A stretch of 46,776 bases of DNA from JAJDFU01 sp964640855 (GTDB taxonomy: Bacteria > Bacteroidota > Bacteroidia > Chitinophagales > Saprospiraceae), in contig CAZXIX010000022.1 of assembly GCA_964640855.1 (NCBI GenBank), positions 1-46,776 on the forward strand, in the 5' to 3' direction. The stretch's first letter is position 1, and every line of letters starts with the position of its first letter. Of the stretch, positions 34,365 through 43,052 are shown one piece after another. Under the pieces are notes generated by a model. It searched no databases, was not told where the DNA came from, and saw only the letters and a list, made by a program, of their open reading frames with translations. Both the position numbers and the translations under genes were made by a program.

Positions 34365-36968
34365 TCAATCCAACCTGCCTGCCAGTACGATGCTCTCCTT
34401 CTGCCGCGTCACATTTCCTTCCGGATCGAAGATCTCGCTCCAGACCACGTAAATGCCCAGGCGGGCTTTTTCGCCATCCTCATTGGTACCGTCCCACAAA
34501 TATTGTCCTTCCGTGCCGAGTAATTCGTTTTGAACCAGAAAACGGACCTGATGGCCGTAGTGGTTCAGGATCCGGATGTTGAGTACGAAGCCCGGGCGCC
34601 CGGTTTCATAGTTCAGCAAAAGTACATCCTGAAAGCCATCGTTATCCGGCGAAAAAACGGGGGTGGGGATCTGGATAAAATTGTCCGAGGGCTCGGAGGG
34701 CGTGGTCACTTGCTGGGAGTTAGGAGCTGTAGGGGTGGCAAAACCCGAAGGTTCGCTGGCTGAGTGCCAGTTGCCGCCTTGATTGGTGGCCGCCTCCGCG
34801 CTCAATCGCTCCAGGCTGACGCCTCGGGTATTGTCCAGAAGCGGGAAATGAAGGTCATCCGAATAATCAAAGGAATCGATTGTAATGCCGCTGCTTCGGA
34901 TGGTAATGTTCCCCTCGTCTGCATCCAGGGTGGGAAGATCGTTGGCCAGCAACCACTCCGGGCGCGCTACGGTGTAGCGGTCCAGTATGTCTTGCGGCAG
35001 ATCGGTGATAACCACATAGGTGCCAGGAAAAACCAGAAAAGAATTGCCTATGGTCTGGCTGGTGTTGCCGCTTTCTTTGGCGGTATTCTGAAGGACCAGT
35101 CCGTTGAGGTCGATGATCTTTTCGGATCGGTTAAACAGTTCGATGAAATCCTCTCCGCCAACCTGCGGTTCAAATAAAATTTCGTTAATGATCAGGTCGC
35201 CCGGTTGCGGTGGTTCCGGCAGGCCAAATATCAGAGATTGGGGCTCCGGGCGAGTATTGCCCAGGCAATCGGTCAGGCCCGCGGCCAGGGTCAGGGTATA
35301 TTCGGTACCGTTCTGGAGATTGGATTCGAGCATCAGGATGACCTCGGACTCCCCGGCCTGCAAAAAGGCATCCAGTATATTGATCTGCGGGTCGAGTTGA
35401 TAGGAAGCCGGATCTTCGGCAATACCATCCCGGACGGGTTCGTCGAATCGAACCAGTAGTTCCATGCCTTCCAGGGGTATGACTTGCAGGAGAGCCGGAG
35501 GATCCTGCTCGATGGGCTCATCCAGCACGGAGTTCTCCGTGCCGGGAGTTCCTCCTATGGTTTCCCGGCTGGCGATCCAATTCCCTGCGCATGCCGGATT
35601 TTGGGTCGTATCGATCAACTCCAGCGAAAATCCCCCATTCGCCTTTTCCGAATCCCGATACCAGGAAAGGTCGTACAGGATAGAAACGAAGGTAGTCGTA
35701 TCCCTTTCCAAAAGAACTATGTCTCCCCCGTTGGATAAGGAGGGGAAGCTTTCGAAGGGGATTACCCGGCCGAAGAATTCAAATTCCGATGCGAATTCCG
35801 AATCACAGAGAATGACGAATGCATTGGGCCCGAGCAGGGAATCCGGGAAAAGTTCCGGTGTGCCGCCGGAAGAAAGGCTCAGCCCGTCTAGCCGGAGGGT
35901 CCGGTCCGTCAGGTTGCGGAGCTCCAGATATTCAGCATCCGGCAGCCCCTGGCTGGGTGAAGGGTCGGCCATGATTTCCGTGATAAGCAGGTCGCCGGGT
36001 TGGGGGTCCGAAATCTCGATGAAGGTAAAAACAGCGCTTTGGGGGGAGGAGGCATTCCCGCTTAAATCCGATACATTTTCCGTGGTCAGCACGTATTCCT
36101 GCTCATTGAGCATCCCGGAGGGAAAAGTGAGTCGAACCGTATTGGGATTATCACCGAACAGTGCGGAGGCAGGGTTGCCCAATCCGGGATCCAGGGTGTA
36201 GTTGGATGGATTCAGAGCGGTGGAAGTATCGACCGGCTCGTTGAAGGTAACTTCGACTTCCGTGTCTGAAAGAGGGGTCGCCGACTCCAGCGAGGGAGGA
36301 TCCCGATCTACAAACAGGGGGCTGACCAGAAAGTCGTCAAAAAAGAAATCGGTAACCCTTAAGGTGGTATACCGGCAATAGATCCCGAAAAAGGAACCGG
36401 TAGGGTAGGTGGCGTCTACGACCTCTCCTTCGACCTGCAGGTTATCCCCTGTAGTGTAGTCAGCTTCCAGGGTCCACCTTCCGTCGGGAAATCGGGTGAT
36501 GGCCACCCGCGCCTGGGAAGGGACGGCTCCCACAGCGCCCGGGCTGCCTTCCAGGATGATGCTTCGGGAGCTGCCGTCCTGCCGGTAGAGCGTCAGCGCA
36601 TCTTCCGAGCCGCTGAATCCGCCAATCTGCAGATAATATCCGTTGAAAGTCTCCCGAAAATCGGGATTGTCGGCCTGAAGAACGATGCGCGAAAGGTTAT
36701 TGGTGGAGGGGGCAAACTCCTGCCGGACGAGAAATTCCCATCGGGTGGTGTCTTGGAGGCTGGTAGCGGCTTCGACCCAGAGAACCGATTCGTTGGTCGT
36801 GATGTCGTTCAGTTGAAGCTCCCCCTCGGTGACGACAAATCGGTCGGTGTCCCCGTTCCACTGATCGAGATTTCCGGAGGCGAAGTTATCCGCAAAGAAC
36901 TGGCCGTAAGCTTGTAGACAATTGAGGCAGAAAAAGAACCATAAATAAGCCTTAGGGCGGATTTCCAT
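34365..36968 (-). CDS. Secreted surface protein with two lamin-tail domains
   Basis: This 867-residue protein has a signal peptide (AYLWFFFCLNCLQAYGQ). A lectin-like or laminin-G-like N-terminal part (LDQWNGDTDRFVV to DDFLVSPLF, about residues 20-215) comes first. Ig-like segments with EVEVTFNEPVDTSTALNPSN and ELLVRFDEPVRDGIAEDPAS flank two lamin-tail domains (GDLLITEIMADPSPSQG near 330 and GDLIINEILFEPQVGGEDF near 595). The C-terminal module (VFSPDNDGFQDVLLLNYETG to ARLGIYVVWSEIF) resembles the FlgD-Ig/gliding type-B ending of Bacteroidota exported proteins. It is probably T9SS-exported; ligand and role are unknown. A Met nine codons upstream is possible. Confidence 0.82.
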   Translation of the reverse strand: MEIRPKAYLWFFFCLNCLQAYGQFFADNFASGNLDQWNGDTDRFVVTEGELQLNDITTNESVLWVEAATSLQDTTRWEFLVRQEFAPSTNNLSRIVLQADNPDFRETFNGYYLQIGGFSGSEDALTLYRQDGSSRSIILEGSPGAVGAVPSQARVAITRFPDGRWTLEADYTTGDNLQVEGEVVDATYPTGSFFGIYCRYTTLRVTDFFFDDFLVSPLFVDRDPPSLESATPLSDTEVEVTFNEPVDTSTALNPSNYTLDPGLGNPASALFGDNPNTVRLTFPSGMLNEQEYVLTTENVSDLSGNASSPQSAVFTFIEISDPQPGDLLITEIMADPSPSQGLPDAEYLELRNLTDRTLRLDGLSLSSGGTPELFPDSLLGPNAFVILCDSEFASEFEFFGRVIPFESFPSLSNGGDIVLLERDTTTFVSILYDLSWYRDSEKANGGFSLELIDTTQNPACAGNWIASRETIGGTPGTENSVLDEPIEQDPPALLQVIPLEGMELLVRFDEPVRDGIAEDPASYQLDPQINILDAFLQAGESEVILMLESNLQNGTEYTLTLAAGLTDCLGNTRPEPQSLIFGLPEPPQPGDLIINEILFEPQVGGEDFIELFNRSEKIIDLNGLVLQNTAKESGNTSQTIGNSFLVFPGTYVVITDLPQDILDRYTVARPEWLLANDLPTLDADEGNITIRSSGITIDSFDYSDDLHFPLLDNTRGVSLERLSAEAATNQGGNWHSASEPSGFATPTAPNSQQVTTPSEPSDNFIQIPTPVFSPDNDGFQDVLLLNYETGRPGFVLNIRILNHYGHQVRFLVQNELLGTEGQYLWDGTNEDGEKARLGIYVVWSEIFDPEGNVTRQKESIVLAGRLD

Positions 36969-37060
36969 GAGAGGTCTGGCGTAGGGTTGATGCAAAATAC
37001 CTGTATTTCCCTTATTTTCGGCCTCTAATATAAAGGGAGTTAAAGAGAAATAGGAAGGTC

Positions 37061-38080
37061 ATGAGAGTAGCAATAGTTGGTGCCACAGGCCTGGTGGGGC
37101 AAGTCATGCTGAAGGTATTGGAAGAAAGAGATTTCCCGTTGGAGGAGCTTTTGCCGGTGGCTTCTGCCCGCTCGGTGGGTAAAAAGGTTGTTTTTCGGGG
37201 GCAAGAATGGGACGTGCTCTCCCTGGAGGAAGCGGTGAAGAAACAGCCTAATTTCGCCCTTTTTTCGGCAGGAGCGTCCATTTCCCGGGAATGGGCTCCC
37301 CGTTTTGCCGAAGCCGGCACGATCGTCATCGACAATTCTTCGGCCTGGCGCATGGATCCATCCATTAAACTGGTCGTGCCCGAGGTCAACGGGCATGTGC
37401 TTGAGGCAGGGGACCGGATCATTGCCAATCCGAACTGTTCGACCATTCAAATGGTCATGGCACTCTATCCCTTGCATCGGGATTACGGTCTCGACCGCAT
37501 CATTGTATCCACTTACCAGTCTTTCACGGGCACGGGTATGAAGGCCGTGAAGCAATACGAGTTGGAAAAAGCGGGTTTTGAACCGGACGAAGAGGAGCGC
37601 GCCTATCCCTGGCCCATTTTCGAAAACTGTCTGCCGCACTGTGATATCTTTCTGGAAAACGATTACACCAAAGAGGAGATGAAGCTGGTGCACGAAACCC
37701 GAAAGATTTTGGGGGAACCTGATCTGCGTGTCACGGCAACGGCCGTACGCGTACCGGTGCACGGAGGGCATTCCGAATCGGTGAATGTGGAGCTGAAAAA
37801 GGCGTTCGAGATCGGAGCCGTTAAAAAGGCCGTGGCTGAAATGGACGGGGTTGAAATTCTGGACGAGCCGGAAAACAACTGTTATCCCATGCCGCTCAAG
37901 GCCAAAGACCGGGATGAAGTTTGGGTAGGTCGAATCCGCCGCGATGAATCCATACCCAATGGGTTGAATCTTTGGGTAGTAGCTGATAACCTGCGAAAAG
38001 GGGCCGCAACCAACACGGTCCAAATAGCCGAATACATGCTGGCGAAAAACCTCGTGCCCAAAGCGGGAATGGCCCTTTGA
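37061..38080 (+). CDS. asd: Aspartate-semialdehyde dehydrogenase
   Basis: This 339-residue enzyme makes aspartate semialdehyde for lysine, threonine, methionine and diaminopimelate synthesis. The NADP-binding opening is MRVAIVGATGLVGQVML. ANPNCSTIQM contains the active-site Cys (Cys126), and RVPVHGGHSESV near residue 230 holds the catalytic His. VDNSSAWR-like IDNSSAWRMD is also present. Length is standard. The start is clear. The coiled-coil gene follows in the same direction after 87 bases. Confidence 0.95.
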   Translation: MRVAIVGATGLVGQVMLKVLEERDFPLEELLPVASARSVGKKVVFRGQEWDVLSLEEAVKKQPNFALFSAGASISREWAPRFAEAGTIVIDNSSAWRMDPSIKLVVPEVNGHVLEAGDRIIANPNCSTIQMVMALYPLHRDYGLDRIIVSTYQSFTGTGMKAVKQYELEKAGFEPDEEERAYPWPIFENCLPHCDIFLENDYTKEEMKLVHETRKILGEPDLRVTATAVRVPVHGGHSESVNVELKKAFEIGAVKKAVAEMDGVEILDEPENNCYPMPLKAKDRDEVWVGRIRRDESIPNGLNLWVVADNLRKGAATNTVQIAEYMLAKNLVPKAGMAL

Positions 38081-38143
38081 AGAAAGGGAGCCTTTCAAAT
38101 GATATTGTGCCATGGTTGGAGCCCAGGCTTCAACAGCTAAAAC

Positions 38144-38162
38144 AAAGCCTCGTCAAGGCTTT
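38144..38162 (+). promoter_or_regulatory. Hairpin just before the coiled-coil gene
   Basis: AAAGCCT and AGGCTTT pair perfectly around the loop CGTCA. Only five bases separate the stem from the ATG, so in RNA it would cover the ribosome landing site. It lacks a T-run beyond three bases, so it is a weak terminator. Confidence 0.4.
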
Positions 38163-38167
38163 AGACC

Positions 38168-39454
38168 ATGAAAAAGAAGATTGTACTGTGGGGGAAAGAT
38201 CCCCAGGAAAACCGGGTGCTGATGGCCCTGGAATTGAAGCCCGAAAAGAACGAGGTGGACCTGCTGATCTTCCCGGAGGCCGTCGCCACGGAGGAATTCA
38301 GCAACCTGATGATGACTGATTGGCGAAATTCCAAAGAAGTGGAATTCCCAGCCGAGCCTACTGCAGTGAATTTCGCTTTGCGGGCGGGTGGCGACCTCCT
38401 GCCGGGTGGGTTTGAGGTGGAGCGTCAGGACATCGTTCAGCGTGCCCAGACTGAATGGCAGTTTATCGTTCTGTCCCATAAGCTGTTCACCGCTTTCCAG
38501 GCTGAAATTGACGATTTCAAGGATCGGATCGACCAGGCCGGACAGTTCGAAGCCGGACTCTGGGAAGAGTTAAAAGGGTTTTGGGAAAAAGTCCAGCTCC
38601 AGATCAGCGACCGGAATCTGTTCCGCGACCACATCGACTATCTGCGCAAGGAGACAGACGGGCTGTTTGCCAAAATGAAAGCCTATCGGTCCACTGCCGA
38701 TAAATACTTTCAGGAAGCTTCCCGGGAAAAAAAGGACCAGCTTCTGCAAGTTTTGGACGAGATCGAAAATCGACTCCAACAGGATGCCCGTTTGCAAACC
38801 CTTTTCAACGAACTCAAAGACCTGCAGCGGGAATTCCGCGAGGCCCCGCTGACCAAAGGCCATCGCTCCAAAGTCTGGGGAAGGCTGGACGCGGCTTTCA
38901 AAAAGGTGAAAGAGAAAAAGTTCGGCCCGGAAAAAGTAGGCACGGGAAACAGGCCCCTGGATCGACTCCAAAAGCGATACGAAGGACTCCTTCAGGCCAT
39001 AGATCGAATGACGAAATCCATTCAACGGGATCAGAAAGATCAGCAATTTGAAAACCGGCGGCTCGAGAAAACCGATGGCCAACTGGAAGCTCAGATCCGG
39101 CAGGCCAAGCTTGCCATGATCGATGAAAGGATCCGGTCCAAGCAGGAAAAGTTGGAGGATATGCAAAAAACCCGGGCCACGCTGGAGGAGAAAATGAAAA
39201 AAGAGGAAGCCCGGGAAGCTCGCAGAGAAGAAGAGAGGCGCAAGAAGGAACTGGCCCGGGAAGTCAAGGAAAAAATCGCCCGGGAAATCCAAGAAGCCAA
39301 CGATTCCAGAAAAGAACAAAAGGAACGACTCAGTCAGGCCGCCGAACAGATCACCGGAGGCAAAGAGAGCGTAGACCATAAAAAGCCAGCCGCCATCCCT
39401 TTAAAAGAGATTATGCAGGCGATTGGGACAGCAGTCGGATTGGTTAGCCGATGA
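38168..39454 (+). CDS. Uncharacterised coiled-coil protein
   Basis: This 428-residue, highly charged protein opens MKKKIVLWGKDPQENRVLMA and has a globular N-terminal domain of about 100 residues. A long helical region follows, with a coiled coil especially clear from about residue 265 to 400 (EKLEDMQKTRATLEEKMKKE and EEARREEERRKKELAREVKE). It has no signal peptide or membrane segment and is probably cytoplasmic. I recall similar uncharacterised proteins from other Bacteroidota, but have no name for the family. The last 25 residues (IPLKEIMQAIGTAVGLVSR) are amphipathic. It follows asd, with a hairpin near its start codon that could affect translation. Confidence 0.8.
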   Translation: MKKKIVLWGKDPQENRVLMALELKPEKNEVDLLIFPEAVATEEFSNLMMTDWRNSKEVEFPAEPTAVNFALRAGGDLLPGGFEVERQDIVQRAQTEWQFIVLSHKLFTAFQAEIDDFKDRIDQAGQFEAGLWEELKGFWEKVQLQISDRNLFRDHIDYLRKETDGLFAKMKAYRSTADKYFQEASREKKDQLLQVLDEIENRLQQDARLQTLFNELKDLQREFREAPLTKGHRSKVWGRLDAAFKKVKEKKFGPEKVGTGNRPLDRLQKRYEGLLQAIDRMTKSIQRDQKDQQFENRRLEKTDGQLEAQIRQAKLAMIDERIRSKQEKLEDMQKTRATLEEKMKKEEAREARREEERRKKELAREVKEKIAREIQEANDSRKEQKERLSQAAEQITGGKESVDHKKPAAIPLKEIMQAIGTAVGLVSR

Positions 39455-39666
39455 ATTCAACCCATTTAGGCACCTTTTTTTTCCACAACTGGAATCTCGT
39501 ACATTCACAATAATGATCATAAATACTTGATAAAAAGCGTTTAGTGATTCTTTTTTTGCTATTTTCGATTCACACTATATTTTTTTTGTCTTTGTCCCAT
39601 TCTCGAAAACCGGGCATATTCGTAATGTGTCAGGGGATTTTGTACCTCCCCAAGCTGACCCAACAC

Positions 39667-39690
39667 AAAAAAAACGCCTTTCAAAGGCGA
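39667..39690 (-). terminator. Minus-strand rho-independent terminator
   Basis: On the minus strand CGCCTT-TGA-AAGGCG is followed at once by eight T. This is among the strongest terminators in the window. It lies about 170 bases beyond the end of the histone-deacetylase-like gene. Confidence 0.7.
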
Positions 39691-39794
39691 AGGGCGACTT
39701 AGGAAATATGTTCATGGGATTATAATTCGGTGAATCGTCCCGAATCCATTCGGGACGAATTTCACCTTTTCCCAGCGAACACACTCAAACGAAA
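39667..39794 (-). ncRNA. Candidate small transcript (low confidence)
   Basis: On the minus strand a -7 box TATCTTTG (39800-39807) with a weak TTTC element 21 bases upstream is followed, about 125 bases later, by a strong terminator. The region between has no plausible protein frame and carries a long hairpin (GGTGAA, an AT bulge, then TCGTCCCGAA, loop TGGA, and its complement). It could equally be the 3' part of the histone-deacetylase-like mRNA. Confidence 0.25.
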
Positions 39795-39854
39795 GACCAC
39801 AAAGATAAGTTTATGGGATTATGATTCGGAAAGCTGTCCACTTCGGACAGCTTT
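39705..39854 (-). repeat. Tandem intergenic repeat with hairpins
   Basis: Two related units lie 99 bases apart. On the plus strand each has ATGGGATTATnATTCGG (39714-39730 with A, 39813-39829 with G) followed directly by a hairpin. The first stem is TCGTCCCGAA/TTCGGGACGA with outer GGTGAA/TTCACC; the second is AAAGCTGTCC/GGACAGCTTT. The flanking bases (ATAnGTT) are also similar. The remainder of the 406 bases between the coiled-coil gene and the deacetylase-like gene has A/T-rich stretches and no gene. Confidence 0.6.
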
Positions 39855-39860
39855 TCCTTT

Positions 39861-40763
39861 TTAGAAAAAGATCTCCTGGGCTTCCCGGTACGTGTTGGCA
39901 TGGGCCTCTACAATATCGGCGATCCGGTCCGAATATCCCCCTCCCATACTCACGGCAACCGGTACCCGGTGCCGGTGTAGCGATCGGAGTACCAGGCGGT
40001 CCCGCTGCCGGCAACCCTCCCGGCTCATGCTGAGCCTCCCCAACTTATCCGTTTCCAGCACATCGACCCCCGACAAGAAAAAGGCGAAGTCCGGCTCTAC
40101 TTCCTCCAGCAGGCGGGGCAGGGTTTCCAGAAGGATCTTCAGGTAGGCCTCGTCTCCCGTTTTATCCGGCAGGCCGATATCGAGATCGGATGCCTCCTTG
40201 CGGGCCGGGTAGTTTTTCGCACCGTGCATGCTGAACGTAAACACCCTTTTTTCATTCGCAAAGATCTGCGCGCTTCCGTTGCCCTGGTGAACGTCGAGAT
40301 CAATGATCAGGATCTTTTGGGCGAGCCCCTGATCCAGCAGGTAGTTGGCAGCTATCCCGATGTCGTTGAGTACACAGAATCCCTCTCCCTTGTAGGTGAA
40401 GGAGTGGTGGGTCCCGCCGGCAATATTCAGGGCCACCCCGTATTGTATGGCAAATCGGGCACAATCGATCGTGCCCTGTGCAATGTGACGCCCGCGCTCG
40501 ACTAGGGCCGGACTCATGGGAAACCCGATGGCTCTTTCCTCCTTCCGGCTCAATGTCTGGTTCTTCAGCTTTTCCCAGTACGTCTTTTCGTGGGTCAGCA
40601 AAAGCACATCCTCATCCAAAGGTTTGGGCGCGAAGAAGTTATCTGATTCGGCGGTGCCTTCGTATACCAACTGCTCCGGAAGCAGCTCGTATTTGACCAT
40701 CGGGAAGCGATGGCCTTCCGGCAATTCGTATTTGTAGATAGGCGAAAAGGCAATTTTGAGCAT
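39861..40763 (-). CDS. Histone-deacetylase-like hydrolase (bacterial HDAC family)
   Basis: This 300-residue zinc amidohydrolase belongs to the arginase/deacetylase fold. The two active-site His are in NIAGGTHHSFTYKGEGFCVL near residue 125. Zinc ligands are in LIIDLDVHQGNGSAQ near 160 (Asp, His) and LSGVDVLETDKLGRLSM near 238 (Asp). The catalytic Tyr is in VSMGGGYSD near 275. Bacterial members act on acetylated small molecules, polyamines or proteins; the substrate is unknown. The MLKIAFSPIYKYELPEGHRF start is the family start; upstream residues are not similar. It is divergent from lysS. Confidence 0.9.
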   Translation of the reverse strand: MLKIAFSPIYKYELPEGHRFPMVKYELLPEQLVYEGTAESDNFFAPKPLDEDVLLLTHEKTYWEKLKNQTLSRKEERAIGFPMSPALVERGRHIAQGTIDCARFAIQYGVALNIAGGTHHSFTYKGEGFCVLNDIGIAANYLLDQGLAQKILIIDLDVHQGNGSAQIFANEKRVFTFSMHGAKNYPARKEASDLDIGLPDKTGDEAYLKILLETLPRLLEEVEPDFAFFLSGVDVLETDKLGRLSMSREGCRQRDRLVLRSLHRHRVPVAVSMGGGYSDRIADIVEAHANTYREAQEIFF

Positions 40764-40832
40764 AGCAGTATGACTCCGCTTTTTATGCCGGAAAGGCTCT
40801 GGTTTCCTGCCCGGTGGCTTGGCCAAAAAAAG

Positions 40833-40840
40833 TATTTTTG
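40833..40840 (+). promoter_or_regulatory. Candidate -7 box for lysS
   Basis: TATTTTTG matches TAnnTTTG. No -33 element sits at the right spacing; a TTG lies 11 bases upstream. A start of transcription near 40846 would leave a leader of about 52 bases. Confidence 0.4.
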
Positions 40841-40897
40841 CAACCGTTTTCCGCCCCCGGTGGTTCAAAGCATTTCATCGGCCTAAAAAAACCGCGC

Positions 40898-42418
40898 ATG
40901 CAACGCAGTGAACAAGAGATTATCCGACGCGAAAATCTGGCAAAAATTCGGGAATTGGGGATCGATCCTTTTCCTCCCGAAGCCTTTGAGGTCAGTGCCC
41001 ATGCTGCTGAGATAAAAGAGCAATTTGACCCGGAAAAGAGCAATTTTCAGGAGGTTACCCTGGCCGGCCGTATCATGATGAAGCGGATCATGGGCAAAGC
41101 GGCATTCGCCGAACTGCAGGATTCCTCCGGCCGCATTCAACTTTACGTCAACCGGGATGAGATCTGCCCGGGGGAAGACAAGGCCCTTTACAATACCCTG
41201 TTCAAGAAATTGCTTGATATCGGAGATTTCGTTGGGGTCAAAGGCTTTACTTTTTTAACCCAAACGGGAGAAATTACAGTCCACGTCAAGGAACTCAAGC
41301 TCTTGAGCAAGTCCCTTCGCCCTCTTCCGGTAGTCAAGACCCGGGTCAACGAAGAAACCGGAGAAACGGAGACCTACGATGCCTTCACCGATCCGGAGCA
41401 GCGCCATCGCATGCGCTATGTAGACCTGATCGTGAACCCCGAGATCAAAAAAACTTTTTTGGTGCGGAGCCGGATCATTTCGTCCATGCGCCGTTTTTTC
41501 GATCAACACGGATGGGTCGAAGTGGAAACCCCAATCCTGCAGCCGGTACACGGTGGAGCGGCCGCGCGCCCCTTTAAAACCCACCACAATACCCTGGATA
41601 TGCCGCTTTACATGCGGATTGCCAACGAGTTGTATCTCAAAAGACTCATTGTCGGCGGATTCGACGGGGTCTACGAGATCGGCAAGATGTTTCGCAACGA
41701 AGGCATGGACCGGACGCACAATCCCGAGTTCACCTCCATGGAGATCTACGTCGCCTACAGGGATTACCATTGGATGATGGACATGGTGGAAAGGTGTCTT
41801 GAGACCATCGCCCGCGAAGTCCTGGGTACCACCCAGGTAAAGGTAGGAGAGAAGGTCATCGATTTTGCCGGTCCCTACAAGCGGATCAGCATGTACGACG
41901 CCATCCTGGAGCATACCGGCACGGATATTTCACAAATGGACGAAAAAGGCCTCCGGGCCCTTTGCAAGAAACTCCACATTGAAGTGGACGAAAGCATGGG
42001 CAAGGGCAAACTGGTAGATGAACTCTTTGGCGAGACCGTGGAGCCTCATTTGATCCAACCCACCTACATCATCGATTATCCGATCGAAATGACTCCCCTG
42101 GCCAAAAAACACCGCAGCCGGGAAGGGCTGGTCGAGCGATTCGAACTCTTCGTCAATGGGAAGGAGATCGCCAATGCCTATACCGAGCTGAACGACGCCA
42201 TCGATCAGCGCGAACGATTTGAAGAGCAGCTCGAATTGGCCCAACGGGGCGATGAAGAAGCCATGGTCCTGGATGAAGATTTCCTGCGATCCCTGGAATA
42301 CGGTATGCCGCCTACCAGCGGCCTGGGGATCGGTATCGACCGGCTGGTCATGCTGTTTACCAACAATGCTTCCATCCAGGAAGTGCTGTTCTTCCCCCAA
42401 ATGCGGCCGGAGGTCTAA
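40898..42418 (+). CDS. lysS: Lysyl-tRNA synthetase, class II
   Basis: This 506-residue enzyme charges tRNA-Lys. An OB-fold anticodon-binding domain (about residues 50-160, VTLAGRIMMKRIMGKAAFAE) precedes the catalytic core. Motif 2 is GKMFRNEGMDRTHNPEFTSM near 265 and motif 3 is SGLGIGIDRLVMLFTNN near 478. VETPILQPVHGGAAARPF near 210 is the motif-1 region. Length is normal. An in-frame upstream extension (MAWPKKVFLQ) overlaps the promoter and is rejected. A terminator follows directly after the stop codon. Confidence 0.97.
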   Translation: MQRSEQEIIRRENLAKIRELGIDPFPPEAFEVSAHAAEIKEQFDPEKSNFQEVTLAGRIMMKRIMGKAAFAELQDSSGRIQLYVNRDEICPGEDKALYNTLFKKLLDIGDFVGVKGFTFLTQTGEITVHVKELKLLSKSLRPLPVVKTRVNEETGETETYDAFTDPEQRHRMRYVDLIVNPEIKKTFLVRSRIISSMRRFFDQHGWVEVETPILQPVHGGAAARPFKTHHNTLDMPLYMRIANELYLKRLIVGGFDGVYEIGKMFRNEGMDRTHNPEFTSMEIYVAYRDYHWMMDMVERCLETIAREVLGTTQVKVGEKVIDFAGPYKRISMYDAILEHTGTDISQMDEKGLRALCKKLHIEVDESMGKGKLVDELFGETVEPHLIQPTYIIDYPIEMTPLAKKHRSREGLVERFELFVNGKEIANAYTELNDAIDQRERFEEQLELAQRGDEEAMVLDEDFLRSLEYGMPPTSGLGIGIDRLVMLFTNNASIQEVLFFPQMRPEV

Positions 42419-42453
42419 AAAAATGGCCTTTTCGGGCGGTGGCCTCCATTTTT
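42419..42453 (+). terminator. Terminator after lysS
   Basis: AAAAATGG (42419-42426) pairs perfectly with CCATTTTT (42446-42453). The loop is 19 bases with a possible inner CC/GG pairing. It begins right after the lysS stop codon. Confidence 0.55.
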
Positions 42454-42476
42454 CCGGAGAATCAATTGCACATACT

Positions 42477-43052
42477 ATGTACCATCGCAACTTTCTGTGG
42501 ATAGCCGTTCTGGCTGTTTTTTTCAGTGCCTGCAGCCATTCGGGTTCCTCCTCCGAAGAGGCAAAGGAAAAGGAATGGGGCTCCGAACCGGAAACCCAAA
42601 ACACATCCGTGACGGCCACGGACCTGAAGGCCGTTTTCCCCGACCGCCTGGGCGGCATGAAACGCGGCGAAACGGATGCCTCCCAGGTGTCTTTCGCCGG
42701 AATTGAAGTAGGAGGCGTCTCCGTTGAATATGGCGACCGGGAGAAAGGCCTATCCATCGATCTGGCAAAAGGCTCTTTCATCGGATTTGCCAGTTCCATG
42801 ATCGAATCCTCTGAACTTCGATTTGAGGAAGAATCGGCCGATGGCTATGACCGGACCATCGAATTGGACGGTGCTAAAGCGATCGAAGAGTACGATCGAA
42901 AAAATGGCCGGCAACAGCTTACCGTCTTCTTCGAAGATCACATCCTCCACCTGGAAGGCTGGGGGCTGAAAGAAGGAGACCTGAGGAAATTTTACCGAAG
43001 TTTGAATCTGGAGGCCCTCCGATCCAAAGGAAGGGAGCGCCCGGTTCAGTAA
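42477..43052 (+). CDS. Lipoprotein of unknown function
   Basis: This 191-residue protein has a lipobox (VFFSACSHS, Cys19) and a Ser/Glu-rich linker. The mature part VFPDRLGGMKRGETDASQVS and ISVEYGDREKGLSI-like GVSVEYGDREKGLSIDLAKG looks like a small beta-rich domain; I cannot name a family. The last six residues overlap in DNA with the tail of the convergent gene (seven bases). It lies 58 bases after lysS and is probably transcribed separately. Confidence 0.75.
   Translation: MYHRNFLWIAVLAVFFSACSHSGSSSEEAKEKEWGSEPETQNTSVTATDLKAVFPDRLGGMKRGETDASQVSFAGIEVGGVSVEYGDREKGLSIDLAKGSFIGFASSMIESSELRFEEESADGYDRTIELDGAKAIEEYDRKNGRQQLTVFFEDHILHLEGWGLKEGDLRKFYRSLNLEALRSKGRERPVQ

Noticed and set aside
39575..39784. 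69-codon minus-strand frame in the gap before the coiled-coil gene
   Set aside because: It spans the strong terminator and hairpin, which argues against a coding role.
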